Below, one piece after another: positions 26,301-34,832 of a DNA stretch of 64,000 nt. Both the position numbers and the translations under genes were made by a program. How positions within the stretch are numbered: the first letter of the stretch is position 1; every line of letters starts with the position of its first letter. This DNA comes from Pseudomonadales bacterium. Its GTDB lineage: Bacteria; Pseudomonadota; Gammaproteobacteria; Pseudomonadales; Pseudohongiellaceae. Location of the stretch: positions 124,001 to 188,000 of the forward strand of contig WLWQ01000004.1 of assembly GCA_012103535.1 (NCBI GenBank), read 5' to 3'. The notes beneath the pieces were generated by a model. It searched no databases, was not told the origin of the DNA, and worked only from the letters and a program-made list of their open reading frames with translations.

Positions 26301-28544
26301 TTAATTGACAGGTGTGATATTAATTTGACCTTTGGCATTTGCTGCGATGAGCAAATTGGATTTTTTTTCTAATGGATATTGCTGAACCCATTCAGAGACA
26401 GCATTGACTGCCAGTGAGCGGCCGGTTTCATTTAGCAGCCGTGCTCCCATCGTTCTCGTATTGGCAGGTAATTGCTGATTAATACGGATGCCTGTCATCG
26501 CATCTACGGCAATGTTGATTGATGGGAATCCGAGTCGCGCTAATGCTGTTGATGCCGCTCGCTGAATAACTCGATTAATTATTTCTCCAACTGCATTGTC
26601 AGTGAGAGAACTGAATAGAATCGGAGAACCCACCCGACTGACAAATGCCGAGGACAGCATGTTCTTGATTTCCTCATTGACCCGGGACTTAATTTCTTCC
26701 GGGTCCGAGCTTGAAGCAAAGCCGATGGATTTATGGACGCCTTCATCCATGCCGTTAGGTAAATTCAAAGTAAAGGCGAAGATTAAGTTGGTGCAGGAAA
26801 AATTTGAGCCGATTGCGCTTTGCGCGTTACCCGTGTCCATAACCTGCAGAAACAAATCAGCAAGGGCCGCTCGCACATTTGCATTGGCATGATCGAGATC
26901 GCTTACCTCAACAACGGCACCGGTTTCTATTTTGCCGACCTGCTCCAATTTACCGGCTTTATGGGACATCACCAATCCCCGACCCGAACCAAGAAGTTGA
27001 CTGGCAGCTGTGTGATAGTCGGGCATACTGGCCGCATCAATATTGATGTAGGGAATGTTCAAGAGCTGTGCCAGGATGACGGCAGATTCTGACTTTCCGA
27101 CTCCTGGAACACCCTGGGTGCAAAATCGCAGAGGTTGATCTAATGGTCGGGAAAGTGCTTCAGTTCTGAGTCGATTACACAATTCATTCAGAGCGCGATC
27201 CTGCGCCAACAGCTCTCGCTGGAAATGCGACAACAAATCTGGATCACTTAATGTGGCAGAAAAATTTTTCTGAACATCAGGATTTCTACAGTGAATGGAT
27301 AAGGCGGTCAGTCCTGATAGCGTTTTATTAGTACTTGCCAATGTTTCAGAAAATAAATTTTCAGCCTGTGAGACTGCAGCATGATTTTTTAGCCAGCGGT
27401 TTAGTGTGCTTTTAACAATCGCTGGAAGAATCGATTTCGCTTTATCTTCTGGAATGCCTTTCAGTTGCTTTTTGACCCGTTTTTGTAGGATTTCCAGTTC
27501 GTGTCTGGCGACTCCACCGATCTCAAGGGTGCCGCGATGAACACTAAATTGCAGCAGCTTGTTAAGTGAAACAGCTGGTACTGTTTTCACTACCGGTCGC
27601 AGTGGGTCCGGCTGATCTCCCTGGCCACCGGCAAACACAGATTGCAGTTGATCATAACTGCCGGTGAAAACTACCGGTTTAGAGGAATCTGAAATTGCTG
27701 CAAGCAAAGACTGCATTTCACTGCCGATTGAATAGGGATTGGAAGCGAGACTCAGTTTGATCGATTGAACAACAATTGGTCCTGGTGCTTTGCTCGTTAA
27801 CGCGATCAGGGTATTTGCATTTATTGCATGCTTGGTGAAATTCCCGAGGAGAATACCTTGTGGCATGCACTTGCTAGCTATACAGGCGAGTGCGTAGTCA
27901 ATAACTGCAGGCCATTTACAGGAAATTGCCAGGTTGCAGCCTGCTTCCAGGTAATCTATGCAGGATTCTGACCATTCTCCCATGGAGTCAGGAGCAGCCT
28001 GATCAGCACCGAGCAAGGGTACTGGTTCCAGTACATCGTTCAGTTCTTTAAATTTTTCCTTTGCCTGACTTTCGTCGTCAATGCTGGGAAGCTCCTCTTT
28101 AATTTCAGTAGCGAGCTTATCGACACTCCTCAATTCGGCGACAAAGGTATTAGTGCGCGTCGCTGTCAGTGGCTGAGCTTTGATGGTGAGGCCAACTGCA
28201 TAACTGGTCTGGCCATCATTAAGCTCTTGAGGAGCCAGAAGACTGACCTTCGGCCCCAAATGGGACAGCTTTTCGAATATGGCGGCAAGTGAAGCACGCA
28301 TGTTGCTGCTCGCATTGAGCAGTTCCATACGTAAATTAATCAGCTCATCTTCGATCTTGCCTTCGATCGCAATCACTCCGATGGGTGATTGAGCCGGATC
28401 AGATTTGGTTGAGAAGCTTGTGTTGGTTGAGTTGAGTTGAATTGAGAAGCCCAACGTCTGGGAGCAAAGACTAGCGACTTGAACCAGGGCTTTTTCAGCC
28501 AATTGCCCCTGATTCAGAGTGTTTTGAGAGGGTATGCTTTGCAT
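26301..28544 (-). CDS. large ClpB-like AAA+ protein with degenerate N-terminal half
   Basis: 747 residues. Residues 445-745 follow the second ATPase domain of Clp/Hsp100 proteins: 'LLAQDRAL' lead-in, Walker A 'GVPGVGKS' (478-485), sensor-1 Asn594 and a C-terminal small domain. The Walker B stretch reads 'AVVEVSDLDHANANV' where Clp proteins have 'VVLLDEIEKAHPDV', so the Asp-Glu pair is Ser-Asp. Residues 200-345 look like an AAA module that lost its Walker A ('VVFTGSYDQLQSVF' resembles a sensor strand). The first gene of the operon; GGGGA Shine-Dalgarno 7-8 bases before ATG, 36 bases below a sigma-54 promoter. Probably a remodelling chaperone or scaffold. Confidence 0.75.
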   Translation of the reverse strand: MQSIPSQNTLNQGQLAEKALVQVASLCSQTLGFSIQLNSTNTSFSTKSDPAQSPIGVIAIEGKIEDELINLRMELLNASSNMRASLAAIFEKLSHLGPKVSLLAPQELNDGQTSYAVGLTIKAQPLTATRTNTFVAELRSVDKLATEIKEELPSIDDESQAKEKFKELNDVLEPVPLLGADQAAPDSMGEWSESCIDYLEAGCNLAISCKWPAVIDYALACIASKCMPQGILLGNFTKHAINANTLIALTSKAPGPIVVQSIKLSLASNPYSIGSEMQSLLAAISDSSKPVVFTGSYDQLQSVFAGGQGDQPDPLRPVVKTVPAVSLNKLLQFSVHRGTLEIGGVARHELEILQKRVKKQLKGIPEDKAKSILPAIVKSTLNRWLKNHAAVSQAENLFSETLASTNKTLSGLTALSIHCRNPDVQKNFSATLSDPDLLSHFQRELLAQDRALNELCNRLRTEALSRPLDQPLRFCTQGVPGVGKSESAVILAQLLNIPYINIDAASMPDYHTAASQLLGSGRGLVMSHKAGKLEQVGKIETGAVVEVSDLDHANANVRAALADLFLQVMDTGNAQSAIGSNFSCTNLIFAFTLNLPNGMDEGVHKSIGFASSSDPEEIKSRVNEEIKNMLSSAFVSRVGSPILFSSLTDNAVGEIINRVIQRAASTALARLGFPSINIAVDAMTGIRINQQLPANTRTMGARLLNETGRSLAVNAVSEWVQQYPLEKKSNLLIAANAKGQINITPVN

Positions 28545-28590
28545 TTGTTGATTTCCCCAGATAAAGAAAAATTGGAATCAACAATGACAT

Positions 28591-28606
28591 CGCAAAAATT
28601 GGGCCA
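28591..28606 (-). promoter_or_regulatory. sigma-54 (-24/-12) promoter of the AAA/vWA operon
   Basis: On the minus strand the sequence reads TGGCCCA-ATTT-TTGCG, against the consensus TGGCACG-N4-TTGCW. The invariant GG (28604-28605) and GC (28592-28593) are exactly 10 bases apart. Transcription would start near 28580, leaving a leader of about 36 bases that holds the GGGGA ribosome site of the ClpB-like gene. Confidence 0.75.
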
Positions 28607-28639
28607 GAATGTTCCGGCTGCAAGATGGGTCGCTTGAAA

Positions 28640-28661
28640 TTCAATCAAGGGATAGATTGAA
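28640..28661. promoter_or_regulatory. inverted repeat upstream of the sigma-54 promoter (candidate enhancer site)
   Basis: TTCAATC-AAGGGATA-GATTGAA: perfect 7-bp arms, 8-base spacer, centre about 46 bases upstream of the -24 element. The position suits an activator or integration-factor site. A second overlapping dyad, CTTGA (28634-28638) with TCAAG (28645-28649), shares the left arm. Which protein binds is unknown, since the nearby activator shows no DNA-binding domain. Confidence 0.4.
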
Positions 28662-28830
28662 AACAGGATCTACAACTATTTGTGAACAGTCAGAAGAATG
28701 CTTTTTAGTGTTGGCGAGTAGTTAAATATGAAACGGGGAGATCACTTAATAATTCTTAAAAAAGATTTTATGCGTGTGACATGTTACTCTTGGTTAGAGT
28801 GTCAGAGCTGTCTCGGAACGATATCAATCG

Positions 28831-29685
28831 CTAAGTCCTAAGTTCAGTTACCAGAGCAGTGTAGTGGTTTACGAGTTCTGAATTTTCTCTTTTTCGAGCT
28901 CCTTTAATCAAAATATTGCATTTTCTAAGCAGTGCATTTCGCGTTGCTTCCTTCAAGCAAGGGTCTAGATTTTCAATATTCATCATTTTGTTTAATGCCT
29001 GCACTCTAAATCTATCCATCCCCCAGTATTTTCTGGAAAGTTGATCTTCATGGCCACCGTATTTTGTTAATAACGGAGTTTCGAGAAACAGCACTGCCTG
29101 TTGTGCACAAATGCGTAACCATAGATCGTAGTCTTCACAGGCAGGTAATGATTCATCGAATCCGCCAACCTGTTCAAACAATTCCTTAGATAGAAGAACG
29201 GAAGAAGGAGAAATTACGCAGAGCTTCAGGCAATCAAGATAGATGTCACCGCCTCGCTTCTTGTGTTTGTTCATTTGATTAACCCGCACACCATTTCTAA
29301 TCCAGATTTCTTCGGTATGGCAGAGTTGATACTCAGGATTTTCTTGTAATGCGCTAATTTGCAATTCGAGTTTTTTCGGCAGCCAGGTGTCATCGTTATC
29401 CAGGAATGCTATCCAGTTGCCAGAAGCAGCTTCTACTCCGCGATTGCGAGAGTAACTGACTCCCCGGTTGGCATGGTACAGGTACCTGGTATCGGGATAA
29501 TTCGCTTTAATAGTCTCTTCGGTGCCATCATCAGAACCGTCGTCGACGACGATAATTTCATGCGCTGTATGTGTCTGTTCAAGCACAGAATCTATTGCCT
29601 GGCAGAGAGTTTCCTTACGATTATAAGTGGGAATTACCACACTTACTGAAATCGGATCAGCGCAAGTTGGCTTTGTATCGCTCAT
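28831..29685 (-). CDS. family 2 glycosyltransferase
   Basis: 284 residues, cytoplasmic or peripheral membrane. The GT-A fold motifs are plain: 'SVVIPTYNRKETL', 'EIIVVDDGSDDGT', 'NRGVSYSRNRGVEAASGNWIAF' landmarks and the nucleotide-sugar/metal motif 'LDNDDTW', then 'CEDYDLWLR' as the catalytic-base region. It would transfer a sugar to a polysaccharide or lipid acceptor; the donor cannot be read. It stands alone: upstream is the promoter region of an opposite-strand gene and downstream (on its strand) lies the AAA/vWA operon with its own promoter. No Shine-Dalgarno is evident at the ATG. Confidence 0.92.
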   Translation of the reverse strand: MSDTKPTCADPISVSVVIPTYNRKETLCQAIDSVLEQTHTAHEIIVVDDGSDDGTEETIKANYPDTRYLYHANRGVSYSRNRGVEAASGNWIAFLDNDDTWLPKKLELQISALQENPEYQLCHTEEIWIRNGVRVNQMNKHKKRGGDIYLDCLKLCVISPSSVLLSKELFEQVGGFDESLPACEDYDLWLRICAQQAVLFLETPLLTKYGGHEDQLSRKYWGMDRFRVQALNKMMNIENLDPCLKEATRNALLRKCNILIKGARKRENSELVNHYTALVTELRT

Positions 29686-29860
29686 GTTGGCTATATAACG
29701 TACGCTAAGTAAATTTATTAAACAGATGAAAGCATAGCAATCGACAGCTATGTGTCAAAAATCTTGGGTGGAATGAACATACGCTATAGAATGATGTGAT
29801 TGCCATCCCTATACTGAGAATATTAGGCTAATCCGCAGCATCCCTCTCCAGGAGGTTAGA

Positions 29861-30880
29861 ATGAAAACAATTACTGTTGCACTACTAATATCGATTCCTG
29901 CGTTTTTGCTACCTTTGCAGGTTAATTCCCAGGAAGACTATCCGCGCGCTGCTTCAGGCAAGCCAGACTTCAATGGCCACTTTGACATTTCCACTCTGAC
30001 GCCGTTCGAGCGACCGACTTCTTATGGAGATCGCCGTGCATTGAATGCAGAAGAAGTGCAGGCGTTAAGAGATAGGGAAATGGGCATACGAGCGCAGGAT
30101 GCTGTAGCAAGTGACCCTGACCGGGAAGCACCAGAAGAAGGTGGCAATATTGGCTCCTACAATGATTTCTGGTTCGATCGCGGCAATGACGGCTTCGTTA
30201 TCGAAGGGGAATACCGTACCTCAATTCTGACTTACCCGGAAAATGGTCGAATGCCAGCAAGAACTCGCGAAGGACAAGCCAAAGCAGATGCCGCGCCAAA
30301 ATTTGCCTGGCCGGAACGGGACGGCGCCTGGTGGTTAGAAACGGGTGAACAACCTTACGATGGTCCTGAAAATCAGACGCTCGCAGTGCGCTGTATTTAC
30401 CATCAGCCTGCAACCATCCCAATTACACCTCGCGTATACAACAATTTGAAGACTATCGTGCAAACTGATGAGTACTTAATGTTGTATATCGAATGGATGC
30501 ATTGGGCGCGGATTATCCGCATCGATGATGAACATAACTCAGATGTGCTAGCAACATTTGATGGCGATTCTATTGGTTGGTGGGATGGCGATACGCTGGT
30601 GGTAGAGACTACAAATTTTATGGATCAACCTTATCAGCCAGGGAATCGCAAAGTCATAGAAAGATTTTCACCTGAACCTGGTGGCGGTTTGATTTATGCC
30701 TTCGAAGTTGAAGATGAAGATTACTCAGATCGATATGCTGGCGAAATGGTATGGCCAAGATCTGATCAGATCCCCTACGAATATGCCTGCCATGAGGGCA
30801 ACTATGCAATGTCTGCGACCCTGAGGGGTGCGCGCGTACGAGAGAAAGAGCATAGAGAGCAGCATGGATCGGAAGATTAG
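29861..30880 (+). CDS. secreted protein, 'SGKPDFNG' family, subtype A copy 1
   Basis: 339 residues with a Sec signal peptide ending at 'VNSQE' and a strong GGAGG site. I know no function. Landmarks: 'SGKPDFNGHFDISTLTPFERP', 'SYNDFWFDRGNDG', 'RTSILTYPENGRMP', 'WARIIRIDDEHN', 'GWWDGDTLVVETTNF' and the C-terminal 'YEYACHEGNYAMSATLRGAR'. Four paralogues occur in the window (also at 32763, 37417 and 52909); this one and that at 37417 are very close to each other. The conserved Cys-His-Glu near the C-terminus and conserved Trp/Asp clusters suggest a periplasmic enzyme or ligand-binding protein. Such genes are usually multi-copy in marine gammaproteobacteria. Confidence 0.8.
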   Translation: MKTITVALLISIPAFLLPLQVNSQEDYPRAASGKPDFNGHFDISTLTPFERPTSYGDRRALNAEEVQALRDREMGIRAQDAVASDPDREAPEEGGNIGSYNDFWFDRGNDGFVIEGEYRTSILTYPENGRMPARTREGQAKADAAPKFAWPERDGAWWLETGEQPYDGPENQTLAVRCIYHQPATIPITPRVYNNLKTIVQTDEYLMLYIEWMHWARIIRIDDEHNSDVLATFDGDSIGWWDGDTLVVETTNFMDQPYQPGNRKVIERFSPEPGGGLIYAFEVEDEDYSDRYAGEMVWPRSDQIPYEYACHEGNYAMSATLRGARVREKEHREQHGSED

Positions 30881-30945
30881 TTTTTAACTTAACTTTCATT
30901 GTGTAAAAATTTTTTTAGAGCTTTCTGTCTTAGGAAGAGCCAGGT

Positions 30946-31506
30946 ATGTCAAGAAAATTCAGAGAAAGAGTTCGCGAGCTCATCAAAGAAGGTGAAGGGT
31001 GTGTTTCCCATATGTATTTGGACACGGTCGGCAAAGTGACTGTTGGCGTGGGCAACATGTTAAAGAAACCATCAAGCGCTGCCTCTCTTCCATTTATAGT
31101 TGAAGCTTCTGGTGAGAAAGCTCCGGAGGAAGCAATTGAAGAAGAATTCGAGCAAGTCAGTAGTCAGGAGTCTGCTCGACCTGCAAAGTACTACAAGCAA
31201 TTCACCCAACTGGTACTTAGCGATTACGAGATTAATCAGCTTCTGGATATGCGTCTCGACAAATTTGAAATCAAATTAAAATCCGATTTCCCTAAATACG
31301 ATGATTATCCTGAAGATGCGAGACTTGCACTGATCGATATGGCATACGATCTTGGTAATAAAGGATTAGTAAAAAAATTTCCGACCTTTACTAATGCCGC
31401 TCGCAAAGCCGATTGGTTAACTTGTGCGAATGAATGCAAGCGCAAACAAATTCAGGATTCCAGGAACGACACTGTCAAATCTCTATTTTTAAATTGTGCA
31501 AGTTAG
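30946..31506 (+). CDS. lysozyme-like protein (GH24/phage-type)
   Basis: 186 residues without a signal peptide. The N-terminus 'IKEGEGC...MYLDTVGKVTVGVGNML' matches the catalytic Glu and the following 'Y.D..G..T.G.G' of T4-like muramidases, and 'ALIDMAYDLGNKGLVKKFPTF' matches their helical lobe. A charged 60-residue insertion (residues 45-90) separates the lobes. It would cleave peptidoglycan if exported, but no holin, spanin or other phage gene is near, so a domesticated phage gene or an effector/toxin is possible. It follows the subtype A gene by 65 bp. Confidence 0.7.
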   Translation: MSRKFRERVRELIKEGEGCVSHMYLDTVGKVTVGVGNMLKKPSSAASLPFIVEASGEKAPEEAIEEEFEQVSSQESARPAKYYKQFTQLVLSDYEINQLLDMRLDKFEIKLKSDFPKYDDYPEDARLALIDMAYDLGNKGLVKKFPTFTNAARKADWLTCANECKRKQIQDSRNDTVKSLFLNCAS

Positions 31507-31540
31507 ATTAATTCTCTTAGTAAGTAACAAACGCAAGGAA

Positions 31541-31675
31541 GTGATGACCATCGTCGTCCTGCATGCTTCTGGCGATCCTTATGTAACCCGTGGAACTGGA
31601 GCTGAGTTTGTGGCGGTGGATGCCGAAGGCAATATGTTTGGGGGTGAGCCGGTAGCTCGAAACTTGCAACAATAG
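31541..31675 (+). pseudogene. 3' remnant of an NHL-repeat gene
   Basis: Forty-four codons ending in TAG encode '...GTGAEFVAVDAEGNMFGGEPVARNLQ', which is the last blade of NHL/amidating-lyase proteins (compare 'GEGVAVDAGGNVYAAEGPNSL' near the end of the intact gene at 43822). Nothing upstream continues the family, so this is a broken remnant. Confidence 0.55.
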
Positions 31676-31849
31676 TTGAAAGCTAGATAAGTCAGTTCAC
31701 TCTGGGACAACAGGAAAATTGTTCTCAGTCCCTTTTTGTTGTCTTTGGTTCAAATCACTCCATTTCAATCTATTATTAAGATATTGGCTTAGCAATCAAA
31801 TCCTAGCACTAGGAAAAATCCTACGTGATTGCTTGCATAGCTCGTTTCT
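31676..31849. other. non-coding spacer in the remnant-rich region 31507-31980
   Basis: The 474-bp gap between the lysozyme and PilZ genes holds two decayed coding fragments (31541-31675 and 31850-31975). The part between them shows no convincing coding frame, hairpin or promoter. Confidence 0.4.
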
Positions 31850-31975
31850 ATGACTAAAATCACCACTCGGAAAGATTTATTCGATGCACAAAGCGTGATC
31901 TCGGTCGATAAAGAAGGGATACTCACTGGAGTTGTATAGGACACTGAGGAGATAATTGCGGAAGCAGTTGCTTAG
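31850..31975 (+). pseudogene. short ORF with in-frame TAG, probable gene remnant
   Basis: ATG 31850 opens 29 codons ('MTKITTRKDLFDAQS...'), meets TAG at 31937-31939, and the same frame continues with 'DTEEIIAEAVA' to a second TAG at 31975. Smooth composition across the first stop suggests a nonsense mutation in a decayed gene. Family not recognised. Confidence 0.3.
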
Positions 31976-31980
31976 GATAC

Positions 31981-32736
31981 ATGATGGAAAACGACGATCT
32001 AAATTCTCTTAACATCGCCGATGGGGACATAATCCATCGACAAAAAATTGTACAACTTCTCAATTTGGGGATCGCACAACAGTGGTCATTCTCTTATGTG
32101 AAGAAAATAAAGAGCCGTATCATTAATAATTCTATCGTGCTTCAGTCAGTTCATGCGGAAGAGGGCATTTTTTCTTTTAGAGCTGAGTCTGCTGAATCTG
32201 AGATCAATCCCGGTGAAACTTTAATGTTTCGTGGTCAGAGTGGGGGGCTATCATTTGTCTTTCAATCGAAAATGGCTGAGCTAGACGGTGGAGAAGAGGA
32301 GTTGAAATCTTCTCCAAGATTACACTTCCAGTTGCCTTACAAAATTGCCTGCACTCAGTTGCGCAAAACTCTTCGGATCAATTTGGATTCAATAATGCAG
32401 GTGCCGGTTACGCTTTATATGGTAAATGGAGCGATTGTTGAAGCTACGGTCATGGATGTGTCGTCATTAGGCGCAAAATTTCGTGCCGAACAGAACCTGG
32501 AAACAGAACTTCGAAATCCGGAAATGATCGATGCCTGTAAGATAGATTTTTCTAAAGATTTTGAATTACAGGCAGGAATTCAATTGATCGGCATGATTAA
32601 TGACAAAGACGCAGGAATTTCATTTCTCCGCTGTCAATTCATTCATATGAATACAGAAGACGAAGACCGTCTCGAAAGTTTTATCGATCAAGCGCTGCAG
32701 CAAATCGATAATACACAATCTGCCAATGTTGAATAA
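31981..32736 (+). CDS. PilZ-domain c-di-GMP receptor, YcgR-like
   Basis: 251 residues, cytoplasmic. An N-terminal YcgR-type beta domain (residues 15-115) is followed by a PilZ domain with both c-di-GMP motifs: RxxxR ('RKTLR', near residue 128) and DxSxxG ('DVSSLG', near 159). Proteins with this layout slow flagellar rotation or control surface attachment when c-di-GMP is high. No flagellar genes are in the window. Two adjacent ATGs (31981, 31984) are both possible starts. Confidence 0.88.
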   Translation: MMENDDLNSLNIADGDIIHRQKIVQLLNLGIAQQWSFSYVKKIKSRIINNSIVLQSVHAEEGIFSFRAESAESEINPGETLMFRGQSGGLSFVFQSKMAELDGGEEELKSSPRLHFQLPYKIACTQLRKTLRINLDSIMQVPVTLYMVNGAIVEATVMDVSSLGAKFRAEQNLETELRNPEMIDACKIDFSKDFELQAGIQLIGMINDKDAGISFLRCQFIHMNTEDEDRLESFIDQALQQIDNTQSANVE

Positions 32737-32762
32737 TGCAGCTTTTTCTCTAACTATTTACT

Positions 32763-33734
32763 TCACTCTACGAATTCTTCCTGAACCCTTGCTCCTCTAA
32801 GAATGTTCGCCATGGAATAATTTCCTTCATGGCAGGCATATTCGTAGATAGGCTGAGGTTCAAGATCCATAATAAATTCTCGAGTGTACCGTGCTGTGTA
32901 GGTGTCGGGTTTGTCTACAGTTAATTGATAAAGGAGCTGGGATTCATTAAGGCGCGTGAATCTCTCAGTATTTTTCAATGACCTATTATGTTCGAAAGTG
33001 CTCTTGCCCGAAAAATTTGTTGTTTCAACCACTAATGTGTCACCGTCAAAATAACCGCGGGAGTCTCCGTGCCACAATGTAATCTTTTCATTTAGTTCTG
33101 GTTTTTCAATTAGTGGAACTATTCTTGCGTCATGCATCATTTCTTGAACGATGACGACGTGATTCTTGGATTGCACTATCTGCCAATAACTGTTGTAACC
33201 TGAATTCAAGTACGGTGCACCATAACTAATACAGCGATCATCAACAGTCAGGTCAGTCCAAGAGGCTGGGCTGGTAATGCCTCGTTGCGGTCGGTTAAAT
33301 GTTAAGCCATCAGATCCTTCTACTTTATGAGGAAACTTACCATTGGGTGGATCTACAATTTGAGACGTTCTATTGTGAACTGACCGTTCTACCAGCCAAG
33401 ACTGGTCATAATTTCCTGTAGAAGGATCATAAGATCTGACGTCGCCGGAAAATGCTGCTTCAAATACACCATCGCCAAACAACGCATCGCCATCTTCCTC
33501 TGCTATTTCCCGAATGCGACGCTCGAGTAAAATTTGTTCTTCATCGGTAAGGTATTGACGCTCACCAAATCTATCCGGTCTTTCAACAGGGGTAATGGTA
33601 TTGTTTCCCCACACTCCCTGTAAGTTTGGGTGACCATCTTCAGTGTGCACGTTCCAACTGACATCTTGGGCAGTCACCGTGATGGAAGCCAGGCTACTAA
33701 CGATTAGAAGTAAGGAAATAGGATTGAATCTCAC
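32763..33734 (-). CDS. secreted protein, 'GHPNLQGVW' family, subtype B copy 1
   Basis: 323 residues with a Sec signal peptide ending at 'TVTAQD'. Landmarks: 'DGHPNLQGVWGNNTITPVERPDRFG', 'GNYDQSWLVERSVHNRTSQIVDPPNGKFP', 'YLNSGYNSYWQIVQSKNHVVI', 'YFDGDTLVVETTNFSG' and C-terminal 'YEYACHEGNYSM'. Same overall family as the two subtype A proteins but closer to the gene at 52909. Lies convergent to the PilZ gene with 26 bp between them. Periplasmic role unknown. Confidence 0.8.
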   Translation of the reverse strand: MRFNPISLLLIVSSLASITVTAQDVSWNVHTEDGHPNLQGVWGNNTITPVERPDRFGERQYLTDEEQILLERRIREIAEEDGDALFGDGVFEAAFSGDVRSYDPSTGNYDQSWLVERSVHNRTSQIVDPPNGKFPHKVEGSDGLTFNRPQRGITSPASWTDLTVDDRCISYGAPYLNSGYNSYWQIVQSKNHVVIVQEMMHDARIVPLIEKPELNEKITLWHGDSRGYFDGDTLVVETTNFSGKSTFEHNRSLKNTERFTRLNESQLLYQLTVDKPDTYTARYTREFIMDLEPQPIYEYACHEGNYSMANILRGARVQEEFVE

Positions 33735-33849
33735 GGTGAATTCCGGCTAACTAGTTCATAGTTATTTAGCATTCAATAACTTTACTCGCTGCGACTGGGA
33801 AACATCAAGATTATTTTGAAAGGGAAAAGATCACTGCTTGCCCAGGCTC

Positions 33850-34764
33850 CTAGCTTTCACTAGTTGATTCACAGCTTACTTGATCGTTCGCGCGATACTT
33901 ATCATTGAGCGCATAAAGGATCGCTGCGGTTTCTGTGTCCAATTGCCCGCTGTAGTTTGAAGGGCGGAAATGTAGCTGAAAAGCTCGAAAAGCGAATTGG
34001 CTTTGCAGATCGTGCACGCCAGAATTCTCGATTGGATAGCCATAGCTGGAGAGAGCACATTGCAAATTCAGAATACTTGGCGGATGCCGCCCTAACTCGT
34101 TTGCATAACGTACAACCGTTTCCGGATCATACCAGGCGCCAATACCACGATCGTGAAGTTGCTTCCAGGGAAATTCAGGGCCCGGATCAGATTTTCGAGA
34201 TGGTGCAATGTCGGCGTGACCAACAACATCTATAGGATCAATCCCTGGATGCCGCTCCAGTACCTCAACGATTAACTCCACCAGGAGATCGATTTGCGCT
34301 TGGGGATAAATTGGAAAACTGCATTCCATGACTTCTACAGATGTTACGCCAGTAAGGTCTTCGAATTCTTCACACTTAAAAGTGTTAACCACTTCAATGC
34401 CAACTGAGCGATTATTCAAGGACTGCTCCGGTCCCCATTGACTGACACCGGCGTGCCAGGCCCGCCTACTTTCATCCACCAGGCGATAGACCCTGAGATC
34501 GTCCCTTGAATAGGTAGGATCTTCCAGGAAGGGGACTAGATAGTGCGCACTAACTGGGCCGCGATTTCGGGTACTCAATAAGCGTAGCGATTCAGCAAAA
34601 TTTTCCGAAGTCGCATGCAGGACTAAATAGTTGATTCGACTGTTCTGATTCGTCGAGGAAACGTCGACATAATTCAGGCCAGAACAAGACGCCAGGAACA
34701 ATCCTGCAGCCAATACAAGACAGATACCTGTTGTTCTGATTTTTATAAACTGAGAGCCAAGCAT
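33850..34764 (-). CDS. N-acetylmuramoyl-L-alanine amidase, AmiD-like lipoprotein
   Basis: 304 residues. Lipoprotein signal with lipobox 'LASC' near residue 27. Amidase_2 domain: 'INYLVLHATSENF' with the first zinc His, 'SAHYLV', 'RAWHAGVSQW', 'SVGIEVVN' and the second zinc His in 'VVGHADIAPSRKSDPGPEFPW'. The last 80 residues are a peptidoglycan-binding helical domain ('LNLQCALSSYGYPI... QSQFAFRAFQLHFRP'). It would cleave the lactyl-peptide amide of anhydro-muropeptides in the periplasm for cell-wall recycling. The layout matches AmiD of enterobacteria. Confidence 0.92.
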   Translation of the reverse strand: MLGSQFIKIRTTGICLVLAAGLFLASCSGLNYVDVSSTNQNSRINYLVLHATSENFAESLRLLSTRNRGPVSAHYLVPFLEDPTYSRDDLRVYRLVDESRRAWHAGVSQWGPEQSLNNRSVGIEVVNTFKCEEFEDLTGVTSVEVMECSFPIYPQAQIDLLVELIVEVLERHPGIDPIDVVGHADIAPSRKSDPGPEFPWKQLHDRGIGAWYDPETVVRYANELGRHPPSILNLQCALSSYGYPIENSGVHDLQSQFAFRAFQLHFRPSNYSGQLDTETAAILYALNDKYRANDQVSCESTSES

Positions 34765-34832
34765 GTTTTGTACAATATCGGAAAAAATAGCTGGTGCAAG
34801 TTAAAACAGAAACTGCGTTCTAAACAGTGGTG

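Noticed and set aside
30946-31506. Lysozyme gene as sign of a prophage
   Set aside because: No holin, capsid, integrase or att-like repeats nearby.
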